Source: Trichomonas vaginalis G3 (Eukaryota > Parabasalia > Trichomonadida > Trichomonadidae). Taken from it: a DNA stretch of 64,000 bases. A model generated the notes under the pieces. That model saw nothing but the letters and a program-made list of their open reading frames with translations, ran no database searches and was not told the DNA's origin. The DNA lies in NCBI RefSeq assembly GCF_026262505.1, contig NC_067206.1, positions 15,930,205-15,994,204 of the forward strand, read 5' to 3'. Position numbers and translations under genes: made by a program. Below are positions 19,632-29,508 of the stretch, one piece after another; position 1 is the first letter of the stretch, and each line of letters begins with the position of its first letter.

Positions 19632-21698
19632 TTTATCATTTCTGATGAAAAAGTTATTGATTCATTAGTTGAGGAATTAGTTATGACAGAAACTAAAACC
19701 CTCAACGAAAGAATTGGTGAAAACAAGATTGATTTACATAACTACCTCAAATACGATGGAGGAAGAGGAAGGAAAACTGGTATGGCTTTATTAGTAAATA
19801 AAATATCAAATTTAACGATTATAGATGTTGATATCAATAAATCATACAATGATGAACTTAAAGAAACAGTTAGAAAAGACATTTTATCAAAACTTTCGGA
19901 TAAAGATGTTATCGTTAAAACTGCATCAGGAGGTCTTCACATTTATTGCAACACTAATTTCTTCTATTCAACCTCGAACAGAATGATTAAATGTTATTCC
20001 TGCAATGATTATGATATTGATATCATGACTTCTATTGATGATTCAAAGCGTTCATTAGTAGTTATGGCTGATTCAAGAGTTCGCAAGAATGCAACAGAAC
20101 CAATCAATACATACTCATTCATTCGTGGAAGTTATGATTCAACATTAACCAGAACAGTGAATGATATATTAAATGATTTGAATATTAAGGTAAGAGTTGA
20201 ACAGAAGAATGAAGAAATAAAGACTATCATGAATGAAAACAAAGATGTAAACATTGACGATAAACTAGCTCAAAGCATAGTTGATGGCATCTGTGATTTT
20301 GAAGTACATAATGACGGTGGAAACATGAATTTAGAAAAAGAAATAACATTATTCACACTGTTTCAAGCTATTAATTCGTTACCTAATCATTTAATTAATG
20401 AAGCATACGATAACGTTTATAATTTCTGCAATTTAACTGAAAATGCAAAAAGTAATTTTGAAAATGCACGTAGTAGATATGCACATTTAATGACTTCTCC
20501 ATTTGTTTTAGTGAAGATTCTAAAACTTTATCAAAAGGAATATTATGATGAATACGTTTTACCTTTATTACGTAAGCCAAAAATAACATTTGATATAAAA
20601 CTTGATGACTCGTTTTTGATAACAGATATTAGACGCAAGGCTGAAAATCATCAGTATAAAAACAGTTCTGAAGTAATTGAGGATTTATCACGTGTAATCC
20701 GTTTTGTAGATTGTGGAAACAAATATTTCATTCAAAAGGACTATAATATTCACGATAAAATGAATCAAATATCATTCGTTCTTCAATCAAACATGAAAGA
20801 GTCACTTAAAATGATTAAATTATTTAAAGAAGAAGGTAAAACAATAACAGCATGGGATGTACTACTAAATCAATTGTCTTCATTAACCGTTAAGGGTGTT
20901 TGCTTTAAATCTGATTCTCCAGATGTTTTCTCAACGTTTCAGGGTTATAAATACAACGTTCTCGAAAAGCTTGATTACTCAAAAATTGAGATGTTTATGA
21001 ATTTCATTAAAGAAGTCATTTGTGATAATAACGATGAAGTGTATAAATACCTTCTCGGCTGGATTGCATCAATGATTCAACATCCTGGAATCAAGAATGA
21101 AACAGCAATTATTTTGAAAGGACTTCAGGGAACAGGTAAAAACAGATTTACAGATATTATTTCTGAACTTCTCGCTGGTTATTCATGTAAAAACATTACT
21201 GAAATAAGTGAGCTAACGGGTAATTTCAATTCGGTTGTTGAAAATAAAATGTTTCTTGTACTTAATGAACTCAAGAATGTAGGTGAAGACAGACTCGCAA
21301 ACTTCAACGCTTTGAAATCAATTATAACGGATAATGAGATTAGAATTAATGAAAAGAATCAACCCAGAAGAACAGCACAGAATGTTGCAAACTTTATTTT
21401 CGTAACTAACAACGTCTACCCTGTCAAAATTGAAGTTGGAGACAGAAGATATGTAGTTTTAAGAGTTAATGGTAAATTTAAGGGTCAATTTGATTACTTC
21501 AAGAATTTGATGGATTCATGCACTAAGGAATTTTATGATAACCTTTTAACATATTTTATCAATTATGACCTTTCATCATTTAATGTACGAATCATACCGA
21601 TGACTGAAGCCAAACAAGATTTAATCGAGTTATCAACAAATCCTTTAGATGTATGGATAAATACACATTATTCTTATATACGAAAAAAAGAGATCTGA
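19584..21698 (+). CDS. Primase-polymerase/superfamily 3 helicase fusion, 704 aa
   Basis: The likely replication protein of element B. Residues 5-16 are a serine/asparagine tract. Residues ~60-190 look like an archaeo-eukaryotic primase (PrimPol) domain, with D81-x-D83 in IIDVDINK, H119 in SGGLHIYC and D146 in YDIDIMT as putative catalytic residues. Residues ~430-690 are an SF3 helicase: AWDVLLNQLSSLTVKG, Walker A GLQGTGKN (~513-520), Walker B-like MFLVLNEL (~556), motif C FIFVTNN (~603) and arginine-rich GDRRYVVLRV. It is fully open, unlike most neighbours. It would prime and unwind element DNA; with no PolB gene in B, synthesis could be by this protein or by a host/helper polymerase. The start follows the TTTTTTATTCCTATATAAATG promoter. 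Confidence 0.88.
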
Positions 21699-21713
21699 CA
21701 TTGTGTCAGATCT
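21691..21713 (+). terminator. Perfect hairpin at the primase stop codon
   Basis: AGATCTGACA, three-base loop TTG, then TGTCAGATCT, spanning the last codons and the TGA of the primase gene. A second small hairpin (TGACAT-TTAC-ATGTCA) follows within 30 bases, then an A-run. It could be a 3' end or processing signal, or belong to the hairpin array that begins 50 bases later. Confidence 0.45.
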
Positions 21714-21765
21714 CAGTAAAAGTGACATTTACATGTCAAAAAAATAGAATGAGTTTAAGTAATTA

Positions 21766-22985
21766 AAATTGAGGGTGAGAGTAGTATTGTATGAAATAAT
21801 ATCTCTCACCCTCCAATTCATCCTATGGCGCCGAAAAAATTTTGGTGAAATGCGACCACATTTCACCAAAATTTCTCGGCGCCATATAGAGAACTAGAGC
21901 CTGTGAGGTACTGATACTATCCATGTACCTCGCAGGCTCTAGTTCCAAGCCAAAATGGCTAAAAATTGCCCGCAATTGTTCACATTGCGGGCAATTTTTA
22001 GCCATTTTGGCTGGGAATTGGAGGGTGAGAGTAGTATTGTATGAAATAATATCTCTCACCCTCCAATTCATCCTATGGCGCCGAAAAATTTTGGTGAAAT
22101 GCGACCACATTTCACCAAAATTTCTCGGCGCCATATAGAGAACTAGAGCCTGTGAGGTACTGATACTATCCATGTACCTCGCAGGCTCTAGTTCCAAGCC
22201 AAAATGGCTAAAAATTGCCCGCAATTGTTCACATTGCGGGCAATTTTTAGCCATTTTGGCTGGGAATTGGAGGGTGAGAGTAGTATTGTATGAAATAATA
22301 TCTCTCACCCTCCAATTCATCCTATGGCGCCGAAAAAATTTTGGTGAAATGCGACCACATTTCACCAAAATTTCTCGGCGCCATATAGAGAACTAGAGCC
22401 TGTGAGGTACTGATACTATCCATGTACCTCGCAGGCTCTAGTTCCAAGCCAAAATGGCTAAAAATTGCCCGCAATTGTTCACATTGCGGGCAATTTTTAG
22501 CCATTTTGGCTGGGAATTGGAGGGTGAGAGTAGTATTGTATGAAATAATATCTCTCACCCTCCAATTCATCCTATGGCGCCGAAAAAATTTTGGTGAAAT
22601 GCGACCACATTTCACCAAAATTTCTCGGCGCCATATAGAGAACTAGAGCCTGTGAGGTACTGATACTATCCATGTACCTCGCAGGCTCTAGTTCCAAGCC
22701 AAAATGGCTAAAAATTGCCCGCAATTGTTCACATTGCGGGCAATTTTTAGCCATTTTGGCTGGGAATTGGAGGGTGAGAGTAGTATTGTATGAAATAATA
22801 TCTCTCACCCTCCAATTCATCCTATGGCGCCGAAAAAATTTTGGTGAAATGCGACCACATTTCACCAAAATTTCTCGGCGCCATATAGAGAACTAGAGCC
22901 TGTGAGGTACTGATACTATCCATGTACCTCGCAGGCTCTAGTTCCAAGCCAAAATGGCTAAAAATTGCCCGCAATTGTTCACATT
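21766..22985. repeat. Array of four distinct long hairpins, five tandem units of ~250 bp
   Basis: Each unit has four back-to-back inverted repeats. H1 pairs TTGGAGGGTGAGAG with CTCTCACCCTCCAA. H2 pairs GGCGCCGAAAAAATTTTGG and following bases with CCAAAATTTCTCGGCGCC. H3 pairs GAACTAGAGCCTGTGAGG with CCTCGCAGGCTCTAGTTC. H4 pairs AGCCAAAATGGCTAAAAATT plus GCCCGCAAT with its perfect complement (29 bp) around the loop TGTTCAC. Period is 249-250 bp; the last unit stops in the loop of H4. Stems hold base changes that still pair (G-T in H3). Open reading frames on both strands (74 and 98 codons) are produced by the repeat period and are not genes. Confidence 0.9.
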
Positions 22986-23136
22986 CCCATCTTTTGTTGG
23001 TAAGACGAAGAATATGAAATAAATTATGAAGAAGATAATGATGAATAAAATATCACTTTTTATATTTTTGACACGTAAAGTTGTCACTTTTCTGTCAAAC
23101 CGTTTTTATCGTTTTCGTATATAACATTATGATGAA
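22986..23136. other. AT-rich spacer after the hairpin array
   Basis: Ordinary AT-rich DNA with one TATCACTTTTTATATTTTTG stretch and no visible gene. Confidence 0.4.
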
Positions 23137-23376
23137 TTGTGTGCAGGTATGACGTGTGAAAATGCTCTATTCTGCAAACCATCAGACATGAAAGACAAAA
23201 ACTTTCAAATGAGCATTAAGGATAAATGTGATAGGAAACATAGAAGAATAGACGGTAAACAAACATGGTGTTATGTTTTGAAAGAAGAAATGAAAGGATT
23301 ATATAAACAGGTTGAACAAAACGATAATGATGATTCATTTACTGACGATGAAATACCTGTAAATGAAGCTTTATAA
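23137..23376 (+). CDS. Small cysteine-containing protein, 79 aa, between repeat arrays
   Basis: Cysteines at positions 2, 7, 13, 31 and 46 (MCAGMTCENALFC, DKCDRKHRR, TWCYV) could bind a metal. The C-terminus is acidic (NDNDDSFTDDE). No promoter of the usual element type precedes the ATG and the region just upstream is open, so the true start may differ. Position between repeat arrays suggests a remnant or a small regulator. Not recognised. Confidence 0.4.
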   Translation: MCAGMTCENALFCKPSDMKDKNFQMSIKDKCDRKHRRIDGKQTWCYVLKEEMKGLYKQVEQNDNDDSFTDDEIPVNEAL

Positions 23377-23396
23377 AGTATGATTGGAATTTATTT

Positions 23397-25009
23397 TTGC
23401 ATTAATCCTCCTGTGTTGTTGTCAAAATGTCATGTTGTCACATTTTTTCATAGAAGTTAAATGACCTGGTAGCACATGGTAACATGGTAGCACCTTCAGT
23501 TCTTCAAAAATAAATCATTATTGAATAACCTGTGATGTTGTCAAAATGTCATGAGTTAAATGACCTGGTAACATGGTAGCACCTTCAGTTCTTCAAAAAT
23601 AAATCATAACTGCCTTCCTCCTGTGATGTTGTCAAAATGTCATGTTGTCACATTTTTTCATAGAAGTTAAATGACCTGGTAGCACATGGTAACATGGTAG
23701 CACCTTCAGTTCTTCAAAAATAAATCATTATTGAATAACCTGTGATGTTGTCAAAATGTCATGAGTTAAATGACCTGGTAACATGGTAGCACCTTCAGTT
23801 CTTCAAAAATAAATCATAACTGCCTTCCTCCTGTGATGTTGTCAAAATGTCATGTTGTCACATTTTTTCATAGAAGTTAAATGACCTGGTAGCACATGGT
23901 AACATGGTAGCACCTTCAGTTCTTCAAAAATAAATCATTATTGAATAACCTGTGATGTTGTCAAAATGTCATGAGTTAAATGACCTGGTAACATGGTAGC
24001 ACCTTCAGTTCTTCAAAAATAAATCATAACTGCCTTCCTCCTGTGTTGTTGTCAAAATGTCATGTTGTCACATTTTTTCATAGAAGTTAAATGACCTGGT
24101 AGCACATGGTAACATGGTAGCACCTTCAGTTCTTCAAAAATAAATCATTATTGAATAACCTGTGATGTTGTCAAAATGTCATGAGTTAAATGACCTGGTA
24201 ACATGGTAGCACCTTCAGTTCTTCAAAAATAAATCATAACTGCCTTCCTCCTGTGTTGTTGTCAAAATGTCATGTTGTCACATTTTTTCATAGAAGTTAA
24301 ATGACCTGGTAGCACATGGTAACATGGTAGCACCTTCAGTTCTTCAAAAATAAATCATTATTGAATAACCTGTGATGTTGTCAAAATGTCATGAGTTAAA
24401 TGACCTGGTAACATGGTAGCACCTTCAGTTCTTCAAAAATAAATCATAACTGCCTTCCTCCTGTGATGTTGTCAAAATGTCATGTTGTCACATTTTTTCA
24501 TAGAAGTTAAATGACCTGGTAGCACATGGTAACATGGTAGCACCTTCAGTTCTTCAAAAATAAATCATTATTGAATAACCTGTGATGTTGTCAAAATGTC
24601 ATGAGTTAAATGACCTGGTAACATGGTAGCACCTTCAGTTCTTCAAAAATAAATCATAACTGCCTTCCTCCTGTGATGTTGTCAAAATGTCATGTTGTCA
24701 CATTTTTTCATAGAAGTTAAATGACCTGGTAGCACATGGTAACATGGTAGCACCTTCAGTTCTTCAAAAATAAATCATTATTGAATAACCTGTGATGTTG
24801 TCAAAATGTCATGAGTTAAATGACCTGGTAACATGGTAGCACCTTCAGTTCTTCAAAAATAAATCATAACTGCCTTCCTCCTGTGATGTTGTCAAAATGT
24901 CATGTTGTCACATTTTTTCATAGAAGTTAAATGACCTGGTAGCACATGGTAACATGGTAGCACCTTCAGTTCTTCAAAAATAAATCATTATTGAATAACC
25001 TAAAAACAT
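23397..25009. repeat. 210-bp direct repeat, about eight copies
   Basis: Copies begin at about 23401, 23611, 23821, 24031, 24241, 24451, 24661 and 24871 with TCCTCCTGTG(A/T)TGTTGTC. Each is two related half-units, one long (with CATGTTGTCACATTTTTTC and GGTAGCACATGGTAACATGG) and one short (CATGAGTTAAATGACCTGG). Units are nearly identical, so the array was homogenised recently. It is the reverse complement of the repeats at 19160-19516. No gene inside. Iteron-like; an origin or packaging function is a guess. Confidence 0.9.
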
Positions 25010-25611
25010 TAACGAAACCATGACGAAACCATGACAAAGCATTCACGCTCATGTTTGACAAAAGCATTAACGATGAAACCATGACAAAGCATTCACGCTC
25101 ATGTTTGACAAAAGCATTAACGATGAAACCTTGACAAAAGCATTAACGATGAAACCTTGACAAAAGCATTAACGATGAAACCATGACAAAAGCATTCACG
25201 CTCATGTTTGACAAAGTCATTAACGATGAAACCTTGACAAAAGCATTAACGATGAAACCATGACAAAAGCATTCACGCTCATGTTTGACAAAGTCATTAA
25301 CGATGAAACCTTGACAAAAGCATTAACGATGAAACCATGACAAAAGCATTCACGCTCATGTTTGACAAAGTCATTAACGATGAAATCATGACAAAAGCAT
25401 TAACGATGAAACCATGACAAAAGCATTAACGCTCATGTTTGACAAAAGCATTAACGATGAAACCATGACAAAAGCATTAACGCTCATGTTTGACAAAAGC
25501 ATTAACGATGAAACCATGACAAAAGCATTAACGATGAAACCATGACAAAGCATTCACGCTCATGTTTGACGAAGTCATTAACGATGAAATCATTAACGTA
25601 AACAAATCATT
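25010..25611. repeat. Minisatellite with TTGACAAAAGCATTAACGATGAAACC-like units
   Basis: About 24 units of 25-26 bp alternate between ATTAACGATGAAACC(A/T)TG followed by ACAAAAGC, and ATTCACGCTCATGTTTGACAAA. Order is irregular. A similar minisatellite (TTTACGATGAAGTCTTGACA) lies inside the left end of element C at 37898-38415. Confidence 0.85.
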
Positions 25612-25772
25612 TCCTGTGATGTTGTCAAAATGTCATGTTGTCACATTTTTTCATAGAAGTTAAATTACCTGGTAGCACATGGTAACATGGTAGCACCTTC
25701 AGTTCTTCAAAAATAAATCATAACTGCCTTCCTCCTGTGTTGTTGTCAAAATGTCATGTTGTCACAAACTTT
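25612..25772. repeat. Single copy of the long array unit next to the small-gene promoter
   Basis: TGTGATGTTGTCAAAATGTC through TCAGTTCTTCAAAAATAAATC, then a second TGTTGTTGTCAAAATGTCATG, match the 23397-25009 array. A degenerate copy remains in element A at ~390-430, in the same place relative to the 54-aa gene. Confidence 0.8.
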
Positions 25773-25808
25773 AGAACGGCATAATTTAAATTTTTATTTT
25801 TATCATAA

Positions 25809-25973
25809 ATGAATACCCCACAAGCTCAAAATTTACCACGAATCATAACAAGGGAGGAAATGATAAAAATGATGCAAGAACATGTTAAAAATAACAAACC
25901 ACTAAAATTGAGAAAATGTGGTTATGCAGTAATGATGGAAAGAGAGATGTTGTCAAAGAGGAATAAAAATTAA
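25809..25973 (+). CDS. 54-aa small protein with an ITREEM-type helix motif (copy B)
   Basis: Starts MNTPQAQNLPRIITREEMIK, ends MLSKRNKN. The ATG follows TTTTTATTTTTATCATAAATG; the TCATA here fits the trichomonad Initiator consensus. Copy of 141-305. Convergent with, and overlapping by 4 bases, the 95-aa gene. Function unknown. Confidence 0.6.
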   Translation: MNTPQAQNLPRIITREEMIKMMQEHVKNNKPLKLRKCGYAVMMEREMLSKRNKN

Positions 25974-26257
25974 ATTTGGATTGAGTTTAAAAATTCATCT
26001 TTATTAAATTCATCTCTTCCAATCAATTTATTTATTCTATTAAATTCTTTTATTTTTGCTTCACTCAGTTTAAGGATTGAACGGTAAGTTTCTAATTTTT
26101 CGATTATTTCTTCATCGTTTTCAACCTCACCACATTGCGGCTTCTTTTTGTAATAGCATATTTTTGATTTAATTCTGTTTAGTTTCTTTTTATATTCATC
26201 GTCTGGACTCTGAATCTTAATTGAATCAGGACTCTTGACTGCTTCGTTGTCACTCAT
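25970..26257 (-). CDS. 95-aa charged coiled-coil protein beside the integrase
   Basis: Intact frame MSDNEAVKSPDSIKIQSPDD to NSIQI, 20 bases from the end of the integrase gene and on the same strand. Mostly basic/acidic helix, with CYYKKKPQCG in the middle. Partial copy at 1-144. Possible integrase accessory by position only. Confidence 0.6.
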   Translation of the reverse strand: MSDNEAVKSPDSIKIQSPDDEYKKKLNRIKSKICYYKKKPQCGEVENDEEIIEKLETYRSILKLSEAKIKEFNRINKLIGRDEFNKDEFLNSIQI

Positions 26258-26277
26258 TTTCTTACGAAATAAAAAAA

Positions 26278-27730
26278 TTAAATATTATTTAAATATAATG
26301 GAGTAATAAAATAAATCGGAATTTCTATTAATTTATTGTCAACTTCAACTAATGCATTGCCGTTAATATATCTAACAAATTCAGCTATTGTGTCAAATCT
26401 TCGTCTTCTTTTTGCCATTGATTTATCAGTTTTTCCATAATCGAGATGAATTAAAACTTTATTCCCTTGTTTAAAATTCATGAGCCCCGAATTAATTTGT
26501 TCACGTTTAACATCATTTAACTTTTCCATTTGCTTTCTAATATATTCCCATTCTTTTGAAATATCATTTTTCATTTCCACCGGTTTCATGTTTATAGTTC
26601 TATGCCATGTATTATTGTAATAATATACTAACTGCTGTATGATGGAGTCATGATTTCCATCCCAGTATATCTGACCGTTAACCCCTAACGCATCTCTAAG
26701 AGTTCTCATTACCGCATCAACTATTTTATTATGAAACGTATATGGAGAGGATGAAAAGTAAAAATTAATTTGTGGGAAATAATGAGTCATAGCTGCCTGA
26801 AATCCTTTATCACCATCACCCCTGATATTATCTACTCTTTCATGATCTAGTAAGTATTGAATAGCTCTTCTTGTTTCCTGTTCTGTTTTCCCTTTCACTG
26901 GAATGCAATATAAATATCTAGTGTTAATGTTAATGGCAAATAAATAAGTAACGTTTCCTTTTGAATATTCCAGATGATCGATTTCGTATGAATATGGATA
27001 TGGAGCAAATGAGGGGCGACTAAATTTTTCCTTTAATGGTTGAATTTTTGGGTCAATTGGTTTATTTAATATCTTGAAATCCTTTTTAAAATCTTTTTGC
27101 TTCTTTAATGTTTGAAATGGATATAATAAAGTGAATGATGAAGGATTAACTGAAGGAGGAGGCGGTACTGTCGTTGGAGGTTTAATTTTATCTGCTTTGA
27201 TTTTGGATGATGAAGTTTTGGAATTCATTCCTCCTTTCATTAATTCTGGATGTATTTTATTCATTTGTTTTAAATATGCTGTATATAAAGGTTTGATATA
27301 CTTTCCCGCTTCGAGTTTATGTTGAAGGATGAATTCCAAAAGTTGATCTTCATTTAAAAGTCGGGCTGAATATGGTTTAACTAATGAATCATAAATTAAA
27401 GCTTGTGCATCATTTATGGTCTGAAGGACATGGGTGTTTTGTGGCTCAGGATTATATAATTTATATAACCCATCAATATCTTCTTCTGTTAATACTTTAT
27501 TTTTGAAATCTTTCATCACTTCCAATATATTTATATTTCAATTTTGATTTATTGGTTTCATATTCATTAACGTTTAATAATTCACAGTCTTCCTTTTTAA
27601 ATAAATGTTTTATGTATTCAGGATTAAGAATTCTATAATATTGCTTCCCTTTAAATCTTTGAATATAAACAGGAACACCATCCTCTAAAATTCGATAATC
27701 TATTTTATCTGGTTTTACTTGTTGGGTCAT
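26278..27730 (-). pseudogene. Maverick retroviral-like integrase (DDE superfamily), probably frameshifted near its N-terminus
   Basis: Inserts element DNA and makes the target duplication. The promoter-supported start is at 27730 (TTTTTTATTCTTACATAAATG). The first 77 codons run into a stop at 27497, and a 415-codon frame takes over from 27525 with no promoter of its own, so one frame break near 27.51 kb is likely; two genes are the alternative. The catalytic core has YEIDHLEY (first D), IRGDGDKGF (second D) and HNKIVDAVMRTLRDAL, where an aspartate stands at the place usually held by glutamate, 32 residues after the second D. The C-terminal ~120 residues carry the DNA-binding-like segment KVLIHLDYGKTDKSMAKRR. 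Confidence 0.85.
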
Positions 27731-27774
27731 TTATGTAAGAATAAAAAATAAATTATTTTAAAATTAATGTTAAA

Positions 27775-27853
27775 AATAATGATACAAAATCGTTCAATTA
27801 TGTGAGAATTCTTACGTTTACAAAAAATGTCACATAACCCATCCTATACTACT
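27775..27853. repeat. Right terminal repeat of element B
   Basis: Aligns with 10236-10313: AATGATACAAAATCG, GAATTCTTACGTTTACAAAAA, a CACA-AACCC stretch, and the outer end TATACTACT. Flanking bases differ after this (ACTTTTT against ATGGGAA), marking the edge to within a base or two. No matching left terminus of B is recognisable, so the target duplication cannot be given. Confidence 0.65.
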
Positions 27854-28184
27854 ACTTTTTAAGAAAGACTTATTAAATCATAATTATACACTGATTGATA
27901 TTTTCATAGTCATTTTGGACTTATTGAACACATATATTGGTAAGACCTCAATGATTGCTGACAAGATTCAAACGTAATTTTTCATTTGATATAAATTTTT
28001 CTTCAAAATCCATGCACACATCAACAATAAAGGTCATAAAGAAAGATATTCTTCATTATTATGAACAATTCTTTCATCTATATTTCATTAGTAGCATTTT
28101 AAGAAAAAAAATACATAACAATATTCTTAGAATCATCTCTATATTTAAATACAAACAAATAAAGCATAAAAACAAGAATAAATC
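27854..28184. other. Host intergenic DNA
   Basis: AT-rich spacer between the Maverick end and the IBD gene. A 77-codon open frame at 27955-28188 has low-complexity basic/aromatic content and no support. Nothing else seen. Confidence 0.5.
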
Positions 28185-28778
28185 TTAAAATGGATTAGAA
28201 AGAGAAGAGAAATCAAAATTGAAATCTTCAAATAGTGGTAAGTTGCACTCTTCCTCAATTGGCATTGGCTCAGAAGGCTTATCAAGAGAGTCGCTATTGA
28301 TCAAAGGTGTTTCTGGATGAACGAATCTTGTAAGAAAACAAAATTTAGCATTATCAGAAACAGCACGAACACTCCATTGCTTCATATATGTATTTCCAGT
28401 GAGAGTTGGCATTGTAATTCCTAAAACTTGGCGGCAAATTTTCTTATCTTTAACGGCATAAAAACCTATTTGCTGTAATCCAGCGTTTATTGACGATTTT
28501 GATCTGCCTATAAAGTTGCTGAGCAATTTTGTATTTGTACAAACGAAAGGACCGACAAAAGAGATGCCAATTATCTTACATTTGCTTGAGCGCTTAGACA
28601 TATCTTTATCTATATATGAAAGAAGAATAAATAACTCTCTTCTGAAAACTTCAGATCGAATATCTTTTCCATATGGCTTTTTATATGTAGAAAAGTAGTT
28701 TTTAAGGGAAAAGAATTCTCTTTGATCTAATTGGGAGAGAGTTTCCCATGGGTTATCACCAGAAACACTCTCCACCAT
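28185..28778 (-). CDS. IBD (Initiator-binding domain) family protein
   Basis: Intact 197 aa. Residues ~20-150 match the trichomonad Initiator DNA-binding domain known from IBP39: IIGISFVGPFVCTNTKLLSNFIGRSKSSINAGLQQIGFYAV, then QWSVRAVSDNAKFCFLTRF. This winged-helix domain recognises the core promoter Initiator. IBP39 itself is larger and has a C-terminal domain that contacts RNA polymerase II; here only ~45 acidic residues follow (PIEEECNLPLFEDFNFDF), which may be an activation-like tail. Probably a transcription regulator of a paralogous family. Its own ATG lies 4 bases after a TCATA Initiator. Confidence 0.85.
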   Translation of the reverse strand: MVESVSGDNPWETLSQLDQREFFSLKNYFSTYKKPYGKDIRSEVFRRELFILLSYIDKDMSKRSSKCKIIGISFVGPFVCTNTKLLSNFIGRSKSSINAGLQQIGFYAVKDKKICRQVLGITMPTLTGNTYMKQWSVRAVSDNAKFCFLTRFVHPETPLINSDSLDKPSEPMPIEEECNLPLFEDFNFDFSSLSNPF

Positions 28779-28781
28779 ATT

Positions 28782-28786
28782 TATGA
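28782..28786 (-). promoter_or_regulatory. Initiator (Inr) TCATA of the IBD gene
   Basis: On the minus strand TCATAAATATGG: the Inr consensus TCA-Y-(A/T) immediately before the ATG, the usual place in Trichomonas vaginalis protein genes. Confidence 0.6.
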
Positions 28787-29002
28787 AAAAAAATTCTTTT
28801 TGTGTCTAAATTCATTTGTTGCTCATTATTACTCAGAACTCAAAAACACATCCAATTGTATATACAACGCTGCGTTATTGCTGACTTTTGACAATATTTG
28901 ATGTTGATTTAGGAGGCAAATCAAGGCATGGTATAAAAAACTATTATAGTTTTGAAGATTACAACAAAATAGAATGAATGATTTTATGAATAGAACAAAC
29001 AT

Positions 29003-29500
29003 TTAATTTTTATTAATTAATGTACTAATAAAATTGAGTAAATATGTTTTGATTTGCTTCTTCAAAGAGAGTAAGTAAATTCTATCTATATCTCTTTTCG
29101 TTACTGAAGAACGTGATTCAACAATTTTTGCTGCTTCTTCAATGGCAGCTTTGGTAATCTGAGATTTATTTTGAGCAATATATTGAGAAATCGAACTTTT
29201 ATCAATTGCTTGTATTTCGGCTAGTCTTTGTCTTAAAGAAACTTTTTCATCGCGTAATCTTTGATATTGAACATTATATTGCTCGATTGATTTTTTAACT
29301 TTCGCTTCTCCAGTAAGTGATTGGATTTTCAACTGTTGATCTAATATTTCAGACTCTTTTACCATTGATTCAATTGAAGAAATCAGAGTTTCATCATCTA
29401 AAGTATAAAGACTTATATTTTGATCAATTGCAAGACCTTCTACCATGGTTTTTATTTCGTCAAATTTCTCTTGCATCTCGATCATCAAATCATCAGTCAT
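29003..29500 (-). CDS. Host coiled-coil protein, 165 aa
   Basis: Intact, no stop or frame break. Nearly all helix, with heptad-like stretches (KKSIEQYNVQYQRLRDEKVSLRQ). No signal peptide; the C-terminus is weakly hydrophobic (YLLNFISTLINKN). Not recognised; candidates include subunits of large complexes or cytoskeletal proteins. A TCATA Inr stands 3 bases before the ATG (29504-29508, minus). Confidence 0.65.
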   Translation of the reverse strand: MTDDLMIEMQEKFDEIKTMVEGLAIDQNISLYTLDDETLISSIESMVKESEILDQQLKIQSLTGEAKVKKSIEQYNVQYQRLRDEKVSLRQRLAEIQAIDKSSISQYIAQNKSQITKAAIEEAAKIVESRSSVTKRDIDRIYLLSLKKQIKTYLLNFISTLINKN

Positions 29501-29503
29501 TTT

Positions 29504-29508
29504 TATGA
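29504..29508 (-). promoter_or_regulatory. Initiator (Inr) TCATA of the coiled-coil gene
   Basis: Minus-strand AATCATAAAAATG; TCA-T-A fits the Trichomonas Inr and lies directly before the start codon. Confidence 0.55.

Larger units (their letters stand above)
10400..27853. mobile_element. Maverick/Polinton element B (left terminus missing or degenerate)
   Basis: About 17.4 kb. Gene order from the left: 157-aa gene, acidic protein, two amphipathic peptides, capsid, packaging ATPase, 299-aa, VSCCG protein, 159-aa, penton candidate, fibre, repeats, PrimPol-SF3 helicase, hairpin array, repeats, small genes, integrase, terminus. No protein-primed DNA polymerase or protease is visible. The first 8.7 kb are the inverse of element A with scattered substitutions and indels. 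Confidence 0.8.

Noticed and set aside
21823-22896. Several 74- to 181-codon open frames on both strands
   Set aside because: They are created by the 250-bp hairpin repeat (period divisible so that stops recur rarely), are copies of each other on both strands, and have no promoter.
23397-25009. CRISPR-like array
   Set aside because: Units are contiguous 210-bp direct repeats with no unique spacers and the genome is eukaryotic.
27955-28188. 77-codon plus-strand frame between Maverick end and IBD gene
   Set aside because: Low-complexity K/I/F-rich, AT-rich DNA, overlaps the 3' end of the IBD gene on the other strand, no Initiator.
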